A stretch of 64,000 nt of DNA from JAXHTY01 sp034189225. GTDB lineage: Bacteria > Desulfobacterota > Desulfobacteria > Desulfobacterales > Desulfosudaceae. Shown in pieces: positions 1 through 8,326 of the stretch. Made by a program: the position numbers and the translations under genes. The notes beneath the pieces are model-generated. The model ran no database searches. It worked only from the letters and a program-made list of their open reading frames with translations, and was not told the origin of the DNA. Each line of letters starts with the position of its first letter. Position 1 is the first letter of the stretch. The stretch spans positions 10,499 to 74,498 of the forward strand of contig JAXHVL010000072.1 in NCBI GenBank assembly GCA_034189225.1, written 5' to 3'.

Positions 1-87
1 GGGACCGCCTTCCACCATTTCTTTTGCAGCGGAAAAGCGGTCGCCGTAAAATCCGCTGCAATTGGCGACAATGAGTTTTTCATCCAT
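1..87 (-). CDS. AtuA-like (DUF1446) acyclic terpene utilisation family protein, 5' end only
   Basis: Only the first 29 codons lie in the window; the gene runs off the left edge. The N-terminus reads MDEKLIVANCSGFYGDR followed by SAAKEMVEGG, the conserved opening of the AtuA/DUF1446 family. The family's biochemical role is not established, but members sit next to acyl-CoA carboxylases and enoyl-CoA hydratases of acyclic terpene or branched-chain acid catabolism, as here. The ATG lies just beyond the TAA stop of the upstream hydratase with a GGGAAGA ribosome-binding site overlapping that gene's end, so it is the fifth gene of the same minus-strand operon. Confidence 0.8.
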   Translation of the reverse strand, partial: MDEKLIVANCSGFYGDRFSAAKEMVEGGP

Positions 88-88
88 T

Positions 89-868
89 TTATCTTCCCGT
101 AAATTCAGGCTGTCGTCGTTCGATAAACGCCGTGATGCCCTCCGTTGCGTCTTCGGTTTCCATCACCGCCAGCAGCTGGGTGGCTAGACAATCCACGGCG
201 TCCTCAAAGGAAAGGGCATCCACAGCCGCAAGCGCATTTTTACCGAGCTTCAGGCCCACCGGACTTTTGGCGGCGAGGGTCGCCGCGATGGCATCGACTT
301 CCGCATCCAGCTTTTCCACCGGCACCACCCGGTTTACCATGCCCAGTTGCCGGGCCTTTTCCGCGTCAAACAATTCACCCAGCAGCATCATTTCCATGGC
401 CGGTTTCCTGGGCACATGGGAAAAAATAAGGGCGCCTATCATCATGGGGAAAAGCCCCACATTGACCTCCGGCGTCCCGAAACGCGCCGTTTCAACGGCC
501 ACCGCCAGGTCACATGCCAGCATAAACCCCGTCCCCCCGGCGATGCAGGAACCGTTCACCCTTGCCACGGTGGGCTTGGGAAATCGCGTCAGCCGCTTGA
601 GCAGGGCTGCATAATCCTTGAATACCGAAAGCGCATCTTCCTGTGCGTCGCCCATGGCACCGGAAAGATCCGCACCGGCGCAAAACGCCTTTTCGCCGGC
701 GCCGGTGATCACCAGCACCCGAACGGTCTCATCCGCCGCCACCCGGTCAAGCAAATCGAGAAACGAGCGGATCATGCCGGGCGTAATGGCATTCCGGCTG
801 GATTCCCGGTTAATAGTAATCCGGGCAACATTATCGGTTACCGTATAGAGCAGTTCATTGTCCGTCAT
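89..868 (-). CDS. Enoyl-CoA hydratase/isomerase family protein
   Basis: A crotonase-fold protein of 259 residues, normal for the family. It should hydrate (or isomerise) a 2-enoyl-CoA in the cytosol. The oxyanion-hole segments are visible: AFCAGADLSG near residue 65 and the GSCIAGGTGFMLACDLAVA block near residue 105. I chose the MTDNELLY start at 868, which matches the family's usual N-terminus; an upstream in-frame ATG at 937 would add 23 unconserved residues and lies deep inside the biotin-carrier gene. It overlaps that gene by 14 bases. Operon context suggests a methylglutaconyl- or isohexenylglutaconyl-type hydratase step, but the sequence alone does not fix the substrate. Confidence 0.9.
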   Translation of the reverse strand: MTDNELLYTVTDNVARITINRESSRNAITPGMIRSFLDLLDRVAADETVRVLVITGAGEKAFCAGADLSGAMGDAQEDALSVFKDYAALLKRLTRFPKPTVARVNGSCIAGGTGFMLACDLAVAVETARFGTPEVNVGLFPMMIGALIFSHVPRKPAMEMMLLGELFDAEKARQLGMVNRVVPVEKLDAEVDAIAATLAAKSPVGLKLGKNALAAVDALSFEDAVDCLATQLLAVMETEDATEGITAFIERRQPEFTGR

Positions 869-1415
869 CGTCCGCATCCCCTTCATTACCGTCCGCATCC
901 CGCTCGATTTCCACCAGGATATCACCGGGGTTAACATTGGCGCCGGCCTCTGTGTTCATCGCTGTGACCACCCCGCCATAGGGCGCGGTCAGCGTGGTTT
1001 CCATTTTCATGGCGGTAACCACCACGACTCCCTGGCCTTCGGCCACCCGGTCGCCGGCCGCCACCAGCACCGATGTCACCACCGCCGGTGTGGGCGAAGT
1101 CACTTCCTGAGGGCCGCGTTTGGCGCGCCGTTTTCCCTGCGGGCTTCGGGCGGCATCTTCCGCGTCCGCCACCTGTATCATCAGGCCGTTGACCATGACC
1201 GTTCTGCCGGCCTCCCCCTCGCCTACGTAAACGTTCATGCCCCGGCCGTTTACCTTGAGGTGAAGATGGTTGCCCTCCACCCGCGTGGCGGCCACCGCGT
1301 AACGATTGCCGGCAATGGTCATCTCCGCTTCCGCGGTATTCGACGCGGCATCGCCTTCCGTCGGCGATACCGTCACCGTGAAGGGCTCTCCGTTTGCTGT
1401 CAGGTTATATTCCAT
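855..1415 (-). CDS. Biotin carboxyl carrier protein of an acyl-CoA carboxylase
   Basis: A protein of 186 residues whose C-terminal half (about 105-172) is a biotinyl/lipoyl domain. The biotinylation motif AMKM is at 135-138, so Lys137 is the expected biotin attachment site. The N-terminal 100 residues form a leader domain as in carriers of methylcrotonyl- or propionyl-type carboxylases, joined by a basic hinge (KRRAKRG). The last 15 residues are acidic. It shuttles CO2 between the biotin carboxylase encoded just upstream and the carboxyltransferase. In most alpha subunits this domain is fused to the biotin carboxylase; here it is a separate gene. Confidence 0.92.
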   Translation of the reverse strand: MEYNLTANGEPFTVTVSPTEGDAASNTAEAEMTIAGNRYAVAATRVEGNHLHLKVNGRGMNVYVGEGEAGRTVMVNGLMIQVADAEDAARSPQGKRRAKRGPQEVTSPTPAVVTSVLVAAGDRVAEGQGVVVVTAMKMETTLTAPYGGVVTAMNTEAGANVNPGDILVEIERDADGNEGDADDDGQ

Positions 1416-1439
1416 CGGGTTCCGTCTGCCTCCATTTGA

Positions 1440-2933
1440 TTACAGCTGCCAGCGTCCCAGGGTTTCCCAGGGCGTGGGCATCCGGGATTCAGTTTCGGCC
1501 TGCCGGCCCGCCGGTTTCTGAAGCATGGCATCCATAACCCAGGCGATGAGGGCGATATCCCGGTGTCCGGTCGAAGGGCGCCAGTCCTGAAAATGCGTAT
1601 CAATAAAACCGGTGGACAGATCGCCTGCGCCGAAGGCAGGCGATTCCATTACATCGACAAGAAAGGGGATCGGGGTTTTGACGCCCAGAATCACATACTC
1701 CCGCAGGGCCTTGGCCATGCGCCGGATGGCCAATTCACGGGTTTCCGCATGCACCACCAGCTTGGAAATAATGGGATCATAATCCACCGGCACCATTGCA
1801 CCGGCATAAACGCCGCAGTCGTTTCGAATACCGGGCCCCGATGGTTCATGAAGCACCTCGATACGGCCCGGCGACGGGAAAAACCCGTTTTCCGGATCTT
1901 CTGCATAAATACGGCATTCGATGGCATGGCCCCTGCCCGCGATATCTTTCTGCGTCAGGGGCAGCTGGGCGCCCGCCGCGATATCGAGCTGACAGCGGAC
2001 CAGGTCCAGGCCGGTGATCATCTCGGTCACAGGATGTTCCACCTGAAGCCGGGTGTTGACCTCGAGAAAATAAAAGGACTGATCCGGGGCAAGCAGAAAC
2101 TCAACAGTGCCGGCGTTTACATAACCACTGGCCCGTGCGGCGGCCACAGCGGCTTCTCCCATGCGGTCCCGCAGCTCAGAAGTAACCGCGGGAGACGGTG
2201 ATTCCTCGATGATTTTCTGGTGCCGCCGCTGTATGGAACATTCCCGCTCCAGCACATGCACCACGTTGCCGTGGGTGTCGGCCAGCACCTGGACCTCCAC
2301 GTGCCGCGCGGTTTCAAAAAACTTCTCCAGGTAAACCGCGCCGTCACCGAACGCGGTCTGCGCCTCCCGGGAGGCCGCCATGCAGGCGTCGACCAGCGCG
2401 GCCGGTTCGTGAACAATCCGGATTCCTTTACCACCGCCACCGGCAGAGGCCTTGACAAGCACCGGGTAACCGATGGCGTCGGCGGCTGCGGCCACTTCAT
2501 CCATGTTATCGCCCGTCCGTACCGTCCAGGTCGTTCCGGGCATAACGGGAACACCGGCCCGTTCCATAATCCGCCGGGCCGTTATCTTGTCCCCCAGGTT
2601 CCGGATCACCGTCCCGGGCGGTCCGATAAACACAAGGTCCGCTTCTTGGCACCGGTCGGCAAATTCCCCGTTTTCCGCCAGGAACCCATAGCCCGGATGC
2701 ACGGCCTCGGCATTGGCCCCCTTGGCCGCGTCGATAATGGCGTCCATATTCAGGTAACTGTCACCCGGTTCCGGTTTACCGATACAGACCGCTTCGTCCG
2801 CGTAAAGCACATGGGCCGCTGTGCTGTCGGCCTCGGAATAGACGGCAACGGTATCAATCCCCATCTCACGGCAGGTGGCCATGATCCGCAGCGCGATCTC
2901 CCCCCGGTTGGCAATCAAAATTTTTTTAAACAT
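1440..2933 (-). CDS. Biotin carboxylase subunit of an acyl-CoA carboxylase
   Basis: A 497-residue AccC-type biotin carboxylase, which uses ATP and bicarbonate to carboxylate biotin. It opens with FKKILIANRGEIALRI, has the ATP-grasp glycine-rich loop KASAGGGGKGI near residue 165, the EVNTRLQVEHPVTE catalytic segment near 295 and the RIYAEDP motif. The last ~40 residues (from about 455) extend beyond the compact AccC core and probably pack against partner subunits. It lies 18 bases after the carboxyltransferase gene and 24 bases before the carrier gene, so all three should be made as one complex. Confidence 0.95.
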   Translation of the reverse strand: MFKKILIANRGEIALRIMATCREMGIDTVAVYSEADSTAAHVLYADEAVCIGKPEPGDSYLNMDAIIDAAKGANAEAVHPGYGFLAENGEFADRCQEADLVFIGPPGTVIRNLGDKITARRIMERAGVPVMPGTTWTVRTGDNMDEVAAAADAIGYPVLVKASAGGGGKGIRIVHEPAALVDACMAASREAQTAFGDGAVYLEKFFETARHVEVQVLADTHGNVVHVLERECSIQRRHQKIIEESPSPAVTSELRDRMGEAAVAAARASGYVNAGTVEFLLAPDQSFYFLEVNTRLQVEHPVTEMITGLDLVRCQLDIAAGAQLPLTQKDIAGRGHAIECRIYAEDPENGFFPSPGRIEVLHEPSGPGIRNDCGVYAGAMVPVDYDPIISKLVVHAETRELAIRRMAKALREYVILGVKTPIPFLVDVMESPAFGAGDLSTGFIDTHFQDWRPSTGHRDIALIAWVMDAMLQKPAGRQAETESRMPTPWETLGRWQL

Positions 2934-2951
2934 GACACCCCTGTTTCACCT

Positions 2952-4568
2952 TTACATTCTGAATACACCGAACCCATAAACATCATCCCGAATCGGCGCA
3001 TTCAAAGCCGCGGAAATGGCAAGGCCCAGCGTGTCGCGGGTCTTTGCAGGGTCCAGGATGCCGTCATCCCATAAATTGGCCGTGCTGTAATAGGCATTGC
3101 CCTCCTTGCGGGCGGCCTCGATAATCGGCGCCTTCAGTGCTTCGGCTTCTTCCGGCGTCATCTCGGGTTTTCCCAGCCGGCTGTTCTGGTCGTTGGTTAT
3201 GCTCACCAGTACGTCCGCTGCCTGGGGGCCGCCCATGACACCGATTTCCGAATTGGGCCACATCCATAAAAACCGCGGTGAATAGGCCCGGCCGCACATT
3301 GCATAATTGCCCGCCCCGAAGGATGCGCCCACAATCACAGTAAATTTGGGCACCGTGGCCGTGGACACCGCGTTCACCATCTTGTGGCCGTCCTTGGTGA
3401 TGCCGCCTTTTTCATAGGCTTTGCCTATGATAAACCCGTTGATGTTCTGCAGAAACACCAGGGGAATTTCCCGCCGGTCGCAAAGCTGAATAAACTGGGT
3501 GGCCTTCCGGGCGCTCTCTGAAAACAGGATGCCGTTGTTGCCCAGAATCCCAACCGGATAACCGTGAATATTCGCCCACCCGGTCACCAGGGTGGTGCCA
3601 TAATTCTCCTTGAACTCCAGAAACCGGCTGCCGTCAACCATGCGAGCGATGATCTCCCGGCAATCATACGGCACTGCCAGGTCCCTGTTGACAATTCCGT
3701 ATATTTCTTTTGGGTCATAAAGGGGCGATTCAGGCGCCCTCATGTCCAGCTTCGCCTTTTGGGTATTGGGAAGGTTTTCCACGATATTGCGGATAATACG
3801 GATGGCATCGGCGTCATCTTCGGCGATATGATCGGAGACCCCGGATTCGCTGGCATGCAGCTCGGCGCCGCCCAGATCATCCGGCGTTACGGTTTCCCCT
3901 GTGGCTGCTTTGACCAGCGGGGGACCGCCCAGAAAAATTGCACCATGCCCCCGCACATGTACGATCTCGTCGGCCATGGCCACGCCGTAAGCCCCGCCGG
4001 CGGTGCACAGGCCCATCACGGCGACGATCTGGGGAATACCCATCTTGGACATCATGGCCTGGTTGTAAAACACCCGGCCCCCGTCATCAAAATCCGGAAA
4101 AATCTCCGACTGCATGGGCAGATAGGCCCCTGCCGAATCCACCAGCCCGATGCTCGGCAGCCGGTTTTCCATGACGATGCGCTGAAGCCGCAGCGATTTT
4201 TTCACCCCCATGGGATATACCGATCCGCCCTTTATGGTGGCGTCGTTGATGCTGATCATCACTTCCTTGCCCCCCACCCGGCCGATGCCGGACACCTGGC
4301 CGGCTGCATGGATCTTGCCGTCATACATGCCATGGGCCGCCAGCGGGGCAATTTCCAGAAACGGCGTGTTTTTGTCCAGCAGCAGCTCCAGCTTTTTGCG
4401 GGCCGGCATTTTGCCGGATTCGGCCTGCCGCTTCAACGCCTTTTCCGAACGATCTTCCCTGGCAATCCGCAACTGTTCTTTCAGTTCGGCCACCAGTTTC
4501 TCCATGGCCTCATAATTCGCCCGATACGTCTCCGACCGGGTATCCACCCTGCTTTCAATAATATCCAT
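2952..4568 (-). CDS. Acyl-CoA carboxylase, carboxyltransferase (methylcrotonyl/geranyl-CoA type)
   Basis: A 538-residue carboxyltransferase with two crotonase-like halves; it moves the carboxyl group from carboxybiotin to an acyl-CoA. Motifs include RLQRIVMENRLPSIGLVDSAGAYLP split over residues 125-150, GGAYGVAMADE near 192 and GASFGAGNYAMCGRAYSPRF near 412. The length and the GRVFYNQA segment fit methylcrotonyl- and geranyl-CoA carboxylase beta subunits better than propionyl-CoA carboxylase. It is first in the operon with the biotin carboxylase, biotin carrier, hydratase and AtuA-like genes. Leucine or isovalerate oxidation is most likely, acyclic terpene breakdown second. Confidence 0.92.
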   Translation of the reverse strand: MDIIESRVDTRSETYRANYEAMEKLVAELKEQLRIAREDRSEKALKRQAESGKMPARKKLELLLDKNTPFLEIAPLAAHGMYDGKIHAAGQVSGIGRVGGKEVMISINDATIKGGSVYPMGVKKSLRLQRIVMENRLPSIGLVDSAGAYLPMQSEIFPDFDDGGRVFYNQAMMSKMGIPQIVAVMGLCTAGGAYGVAMADEIVHVRGHGAIFLGGPPLVKAATGETVTPDDLGGAELHASESGVSDHIAEDDADAIRIIRNIVENLPNTQKAKLDMRAPESPLYDPKEIYGIVNRDLAVPYDCREIIARMVDGSRFLEFKENYGTTLVTGWANIHGYPVGILGNNGILFSESARKATQFIQLCDRREIPLVFLQNINGFIIGKAYEKGGITKDGHKMVNAVSTATVPKFTVIVGASFGAGNYAMCGRAYSPRFLWMWPNSEIGVMGGPQAADVLVSITNDQNSRLGKPEMTPEEAEALKAPIIEAARKEGNAYYSTANLWDDGILDPAKTRDTLGLAISAALNAPIRDDVYGFGVFRM

Positions 4569-4605
4569 AATGCCTCATGTATGAATCTTAAATACAACTC
4601 ATTTA

Positions 4606-4648
4606 TTGAATCTCATTCAACACTATATTTGAATCCAGTGGAAGTCAA
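4606..4648 (-). promoter_or_regulatory. Candidate promoter with inverted-repeat operator for the acyl-CoA carboxylase operon
   Basis: On the minus strand a TTGACT box (plus-strand 4643-4648) is followed at promoter spacing by a weak TA-rich -10 region. The inverted repeat TTGAATCTCATTCAA (4606-4620) comes next, near the expected start point and 38 bases before the gene. Its 6-bp arms and 3-bp spacer resemble the half-sites of the operator ahead of fadN (8874-8891). A shared TetR-type acyl-CoA-responsive repressor is an inference. Confidence 0.4.
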
Positions 4649-4659
4649 GACATTTTCAA

Positions 4660-4860
4660 AAGCTTTTTACGAAGCCCTATGCCCCCGAATTCGTGTCAAT
4701 TGGTGTGAATTCGCGGGCTGTCATTTTTTTTGGCCCACGAATCGACACGAATCGACACGAATTTGATTTTGAAACCACGGAAAGAACACGGAAACACACG
4801 GAAAAAAGGCACGGCCCCTTCCGTGCCCTTCCGTGCATTCCGTGGTTAAATATCGGCATG
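4660..4860. repeat. Intergenic repeat cluster (cacgaat/ccgtggtttaa family)
   Basis: This spacer holds a fragment of the family that ends in GCTTTTTACGAAGCC, then tandem copies of a cacgaat unit. It ends with an imperfect inverted repeat in which AACCACGGAAAGAACACGG pairs with the reverse-complementary CCGTG...CCGTGGTT end. The same element recurs at 7186-7335 and, partly inverted, at 8486-8812. Short open frames in it are by-products of the repeat. Confidence 0.8.
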
Positions 4861-4906
4861 GTGTGTTTTCCCGTTCCGTCGCTCCTGTGCAGGGATCGGT
4901 GGATCG

Positions 4907-4944
4907 AAAAAAACCCGTGAAGCGGCACCGCCGCTTCACGGGTT
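4907..4944 (-). terminator. Rho-independent terminator of the cytochrome operon
   Basis: A perfect 15-bp stem (4912-4926 with 4930-4944) closes a 3-base loop. On the minus strand it is followed by a run of seven T, starting 30 bases after the stop of the octaheme cytochrome gene. Confidence 0.92.
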
Positions 4945-4974
4945 TTGCAACGCAACGATCATGTCTGCCGGCAT

Positions 4975-6393
4975 TTATTCGCCGGAAGGAAAGACCGCCC
5001 GCGGTTTTTCCGTGCTGCCGGTGGCATTGGGATAATTTTCATATTTGTGGGCGGGCGTATTTGTTTCCAGAAGATGGCCGGCTTCTTCCATAAAACCGTT
5101 AAACCGCTTTTTACACTCATAAAACCCGTGCCACCAGGAATAATCCGGCGCCATCATAGCGGCCCCCATGCGGGCGCGCCGGCCTTCATGATGCCAGAGC
5201 TCGTAATATTCAACCTCCAGGGCTTCATCAAAAAACCGGGTGTCATCCAGCAGGCCCTTTTCGTACAATTTATCCAGCATGGCCTTGGCCGGCTTGAAAT
5301 ACACGTCGTTGTATTCGGCCACCACCTTATCCATCTTGTCGTAATGATCCGTCACCCACTTTTTGCCATGACACTGGGTGCATACCGCCTGCATTTTCTC
5401 GCGCTCCTTTTCCCAGCTGGTTTTCGCGGGCAGGGGTTTGAAATCTTCCGGCCGGATGGTGAGCGGCGCCTGAAGCTCCCAGGACAAGCGTTCGGTCACG
5501 TCATGGGTGGTTTTCACCGCGCCAACACCGGACATATGGCAGGTGGCGCAGGTGGGCGCCCTGTAATCCAACCCCGCAGACCAGGTACCCGGCGCGGCAT
5601 TCCAGTTGTATTCGTCCCCGAAGGCGGTGTAAATATCGCCGTGCTTGGATTCCATGTAAATCTCGATCTGCGGATGATCCGGTCCCAGGTGGCACTGGCC
5701 GCATGCCTCGGGCTTTCTCGCCTCCATCACGGAAAAACGGTGCCGCGTGTGACAGCTGGTGCAGCTTCCCTTGCTGCCGTCGAGGTTGACGCGCCCCACC
5801 CCAACATTGGGCCAGGTTTCCGATGTAAGATTGCCCTGTTTGTCCGTTTCCAGAACTGTACCATGGCAGTGGTAGCACCCGGCGCTCCGTTCAATATCGC
5901 TGTTCATGCCATCGTTCAGCCAGGGGTCGATTTTCCAGATAATCTCAAGGGTGTTGGCATGTTTGCTGATGCTGTATTGTTCGGCCTCGTTGGGATGACA
6001 GCGGGAGCAATCCTTGGGCGTCACCACACCGCTCACCGGCACCCGGTAGACGGATTTGGCATAGGGGTCATCGGAATTTTCGTATTGCTTGTAATGAGCT
6101 TTGTTCACGTCCTTGGCGTATTCCTCTGTCCGGTGACAGTCGATGCAGGTGATATTAGCGCTGGCATGGCGGCTGTTGGCCCAGTCCGCGAAAATCCCGG
6201 GGTGTTCCTGCTTGTGGCATTGAATACACGCAACGCCCGCCTCGGAAATGCTGCGTTCGATGCGGAATTCCTTTTCCTTGGCCATGCTTGGCCCGGCTTC
6301 GGCACCCGCTTTCGGCGCATCGGCCGCAGCGGCCGGCCATGTCGTCAGCAGCAACCCGATAAAAACAACCAACATCAATCGAAATCGTTTCAT
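4975..6393 (-). CDS. Octaheme cytochrome c, hydroxylamine oxidoreductase (HAO)-like
   Basis: A 472-residue exported cytochrome with a signal peptide (residues 1-23, cut after AAA) and eight CXXCH heme sites: CIQCH, CIDCH, CSRCH, CYHCH, CTSCH, CGQCH, CATCH and CTQCH. Spacing and the C-terminal APDYSWWHGFYE segment fit the HAO family. In nitrifiers HAO oxidises hydroxylamine; the version paired with a NapC-type subunit in Epsilonproteobacteria is thought to reduce nitrite to hydroxylamine. Whether the tyrosine that makes the P460 cross-link is present cannot be settled without an alignment. It follows the NapC-like gene by 33 bases, has an AAGGAGG site, and ends at a strong terminator. Confidence 0.9.
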   Translation of the reverse strand: MKRFRLMLVVFIGLLLTTWPAAAADAPKAGAEAGPSMAKEKEFRIERSISEAGVACIQCHKQEHPGIFADWANSRHASANITCIDCHRTEEYAKDVNKAHYKQYENSDDPYAKSVYRVPVSGVVTPKDCSRCHPNEAEQYSISKHANTLEIIWKIDPWLNDGMNSDIERSAGCYHCHGTVLETDKQGNLTSETWPNVGVGRVNLDGSKGSCTSCHTRHRFSVMEARKPEACGQCHLGPDHPQIEIYMESKHGDIYTAFGDEYNWNAAPGTWSAGLDYRAPTCATCHMSGVGAVKTTHDVTERLSWELQAPLTIRPEDFKPLPAKTSWEKEREKMQAVCTQCHGKKWVTDHYDKMDKVVAEYNDVYFKPAKAMLDKLYEKGLLDDTRFFDEALEVEYYELWHHEGRRARMGAAMMAPDYSWWHGFYECKKRFNGFMEEAGHLLETNTPAHKYENYPNATGSTEKPRAVFPSGE

Positions 6394-6426
6394 ACCACCC
6401 TCCTTGAAAGTTTTTCATGCCCCCGG

Positions 6427-6963
6427 TTATGCATCCGGTTCAAACTGCTTGTATCGATAGACCTGGGTTGGATTGTGCACCAGGTCCCGGTGACAGTCCA
6501 CGCAACGTTTTTCCCGGCCCGGCAGGGCATACACGACCGATCGGTGCGCCAGCATGGCCCCCCGTTTGTCCGGAATATGAAGCAGATTGCGATGGCATTT
6601 CATGCACTGATTATTATCGAACGAGGCATAGGCCTTTTCCCGGTTTTCTTCCCGGTCATATTCGTCCTGAAGAAAATGGGCGATAACATCCTTCAGCCCG
6701 TGCATGGTCTTGGTATAGAAAAAATCCACCGTATCATGGGGCGCCGGCAGGTGACAGTCCATGCAGTCCGCCACGAATCCCTGGGCATTGTTCACGTGGG
6801 TGGATGTCCGCCAGGTGTTCACGGCCGGCTGAATCTCATGGCAGGAGGCACAGAATTCAGGCGTAGACGTCCGGACCATGGTGTAATAGGTCATACTGAA
6901 AACGGGAAACCCGATGATGATGCCCAACGCCACCAGCAACATGCTTTTTGTAAGCTTGCTCAT
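6427..6963 (-). CDS. NapC/NirT-type tetraheme cytochrome c (HaoC-like quinol dehydrogenase)
   Basis: A 178-residue protein with one N-terminal transmembrane anchor (about 7-27) and four CXXCH sites (CASCH, CMDCH, CMKCH, CVDCH), as in NapC, NrfH and HaoC. These take electrons from membrane quinol and pass them to a periplasmic partner, here almost certainly the octaheme protein encoded next. The start is supported by a GGAGGGGG site 2-3 bases upstream. It is the first gene of a two-gene operon behind a good sigma-70 promoter. Confidence 0.92.
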   Translation of the reverse strand: MSKLTKSMLLVALGIIIGFPVFSMTYYTMVRTSTPEFCASCHEIQPAVNTWRTSTHVNNAQGFVADCMDCHLPAPHDTVDFFYTKTMHGLKDVIAHFLQDEYDREENREKAYASFDNNQCMKCHRNLLHIPDKRGAMLAHRSVVYALPGREKRCVDCHRDLVHNPTQVYRYKQFEPDA

Positions 6964-7071
6964 GCCCCCTCCGCAGGAAAATGAGAATACCCGGCCGAGA
7001 ATGCCGGATGTTAGGATGAAACCGCAAATAAAAAAGGGTGCTGATCAGAAAAAAATTTATGGCTTCCGGTA

Positions 7072-7100
7072 AAATTAGAACAGCATTCCGGCAAAGTCAA
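7072..7100 (-). promoter_or_regulatory. Sigma-70-type promoter of the haoCA-like operon
   Basis: Minus-strand TTGACT (7095-7100), a 17-base spacer and TAATTT (7072-7077). The start point would lie about 100 bases before the NapC-like gene. A CTGATCAG palindrome (7041-7048) lies in the leader; no regulator can be assigned. Confidence 0.6.
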
Positions 7101-7185
7101 ACAATTTCCCGCGCAAATTTCAGGCGTAATTGCAGCCGGCCACGATCAGCGATTCAATATTGGGAAATTCGTCGTACGCCTCGCT

Positions 7186-7335
7186 GATTCGTGTCAATTT
7201 GCGTGAATTCGTGGGCCTTATCTCTTTTTTCCACCCACGAATTGACACGAATTGTGCCTTGGAACCAAGGAAAGGACATGGAAAAAAGGCACGGCCCCTT
7301 CCGTGTCCTTCTGTGTCTTCCGTGGTTAAATAACG
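7186..7335. repeat. Second copy of the cacgaat/ccgtggtttaa repeat
   Basis: It has the same order as 4690-4860: cacgaat units, a short A/T stretch, then a long imperfect inverted repeat around GGCACGGCCCCTTCCGTG. The rest of 7101-7358 shows no gene. Confidence 0.8.
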
Positions 7336-7358
7336 CCGGTGGAAACCAGAGGATAAGG

Positions 7359-7820
7359 TTACCCCAGGCGGGAAAGATCTTCGCCGTATTGATTGATGAA
7401 ATGCTCGAGCTGCACCTTCTGCATGGGCAGGAGGCGCTGAAAGAAGACGCAGAGATGCCGGACATTGTCCGCGCTTTTGCTGACACCGGGCATCTGGCCG
7501 ATCTCGAAATCCTTCACAATCGAAAACGGTATCCTGTCCACGATGATCCTGTCCCCGGGAAATGCAACGGACAGGGTCTTGGCATGCCGCAGCAGTTTTT
7601 CATTCTTCTCCACGTAATGCATGGCCAGCCCCTTCATGCCGATGTTCTTGATGGGGCCCAGCTTCACATAAACCGGTTTTCCCAACCGCAGCAGGGAGGT
7701 CTTGGCCACGATCACATACGCCCCGTGCACCCCGAACCGCTTCCACTGCCGGCGATCCTGGGGGCGCTGCTCAGCAGCCCGCGTCTCCGGCGCCGATGTA
7801 TCTCGAGGAATGGAGCGTAC
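7359..7820 (-). pseudogene. PilZ-domain protein that has lost its start codon
   Basis: The open frame runs from 7820 to the stop at 7359 and encodes a PilZ domain, which binds cyclic di-GMP. The RxxxR-type motif DRRQWKRF lies at codons 7757-7734 and the second motif is NIGMKG. The only usable start inside the frame, GTG at 7730, falls after the RxxxR motif and would make a protein without it. Upstream the frame runs into a repeat fragment and a TAA at 7821-7823. The native start has therefore been replaced by repeat DNA. Translation from an unusual codon cannot be excluded. Confidence 0.65.
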
Positions 7821-7880
7821 TTAGGCGTACGTGACATGACGAGAGATGCATCGCAACGCAGACATTGGACTTCCAAGGAA
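7788..7880. repeat. Partial copy of the gtctcgtaaaaagtc MITE-like element
   Basis: The core CTCGAGGAATGGAGCGTAC, then the CGTACGTGACATGACGAGAG block, matches the middle of the full elements at 13914-14062 and 49110-49262. The left terminal repeat is missing and the junction lies in the 5' end of the PilZ gene. Confidence 0.75.
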
Positions 7881-7904
7881 CTTAATTTGCCAATTTGAGA
7901 AAAA

Positions 7905-8120
7905 GTTGCCTCTCGCAAAGACGCAAAGATCGAGGAGAATGAAAAGAATATTCTTGGCGATCTTGGCGGCTTGGCGAGAGGATAACAAATATAAAGTGCT
8001 GATATTTAATCAATAATCAAGATGCAATGATGGCAAAAAATGATGCCACCGGCCCGAAGTTCCTTTCTGCATTAATACCGCCGCGGCTGGGTTGGAAGCT
8101 TTTTACGAAGCCGTAAAAGA
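7905..8120. repeat. Intergenic repeats (cgcaaagacg inverted repeat and a gctttttacgaagccg end)
   Basis: CCTCTCGCAAAGACGCAAAG (from about 7911) pairs imperfectly with a reverse-complementary arm ending GGCGAGAGG near 7980. At 8085-8115 there is a CCGCGGCTGGGTTGGAAGC block also seen near 24750. No gene is visible in 7821-8211. Confidence 0.55.
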
Positions 8121-8211
8121 AAAGTATGAAAAAAATGGTTGGTTTTGCGGGGTGGGGAAAATTCGATTCGGTTACGAAAACGATTTCGATTTGGATGGAG
8201 AGGGGGGGGAG

Positions 8212-8304
8212 TGGCGGAGAGAGAGGGATTCGAACCCTCGGTGGAAGTTTCCCCCCACACTCGCTTAGCAGGCGAGCGCCTTCAGCCAGCTCGGCCATCT
8301 CTCC
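8212..8304 (-). tRNA. tRNA-Ser (anticodon GCT)
   Basis: Acceptor arms GGAGAGA (8304-8298) and TCTCTCC (8222-8216) pair perfectly. The anticodon loop reads CTGCTAA, giving GCT, which decodes AGC/AGU. There is a long variable arm as in class II serine tRNAs, a GGTTCGAATCC T-arm, and an encoded CCA at 8214-8212. Confidence 0.96.
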
Positions 8305-8326
8305 GCATTATGTTCTGCATGATTTC

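Noticed and set aside
4677..4955. Short frames in the cacgaat/ccgtgg repeats at 4.7, 7.2 and 8.6 kb
   Set aside because: The same peptides recur because the DNA repeats; they have no ribosome sites and differ in frame between copies.
4945..6984. Long open frame on the plus strand (about 680 codons) opposite the two cytochrome genes
   Set aside because: It is the antisense of two genes with twelve heme motifs; its translation has no recognisable domain and no ribosome site.
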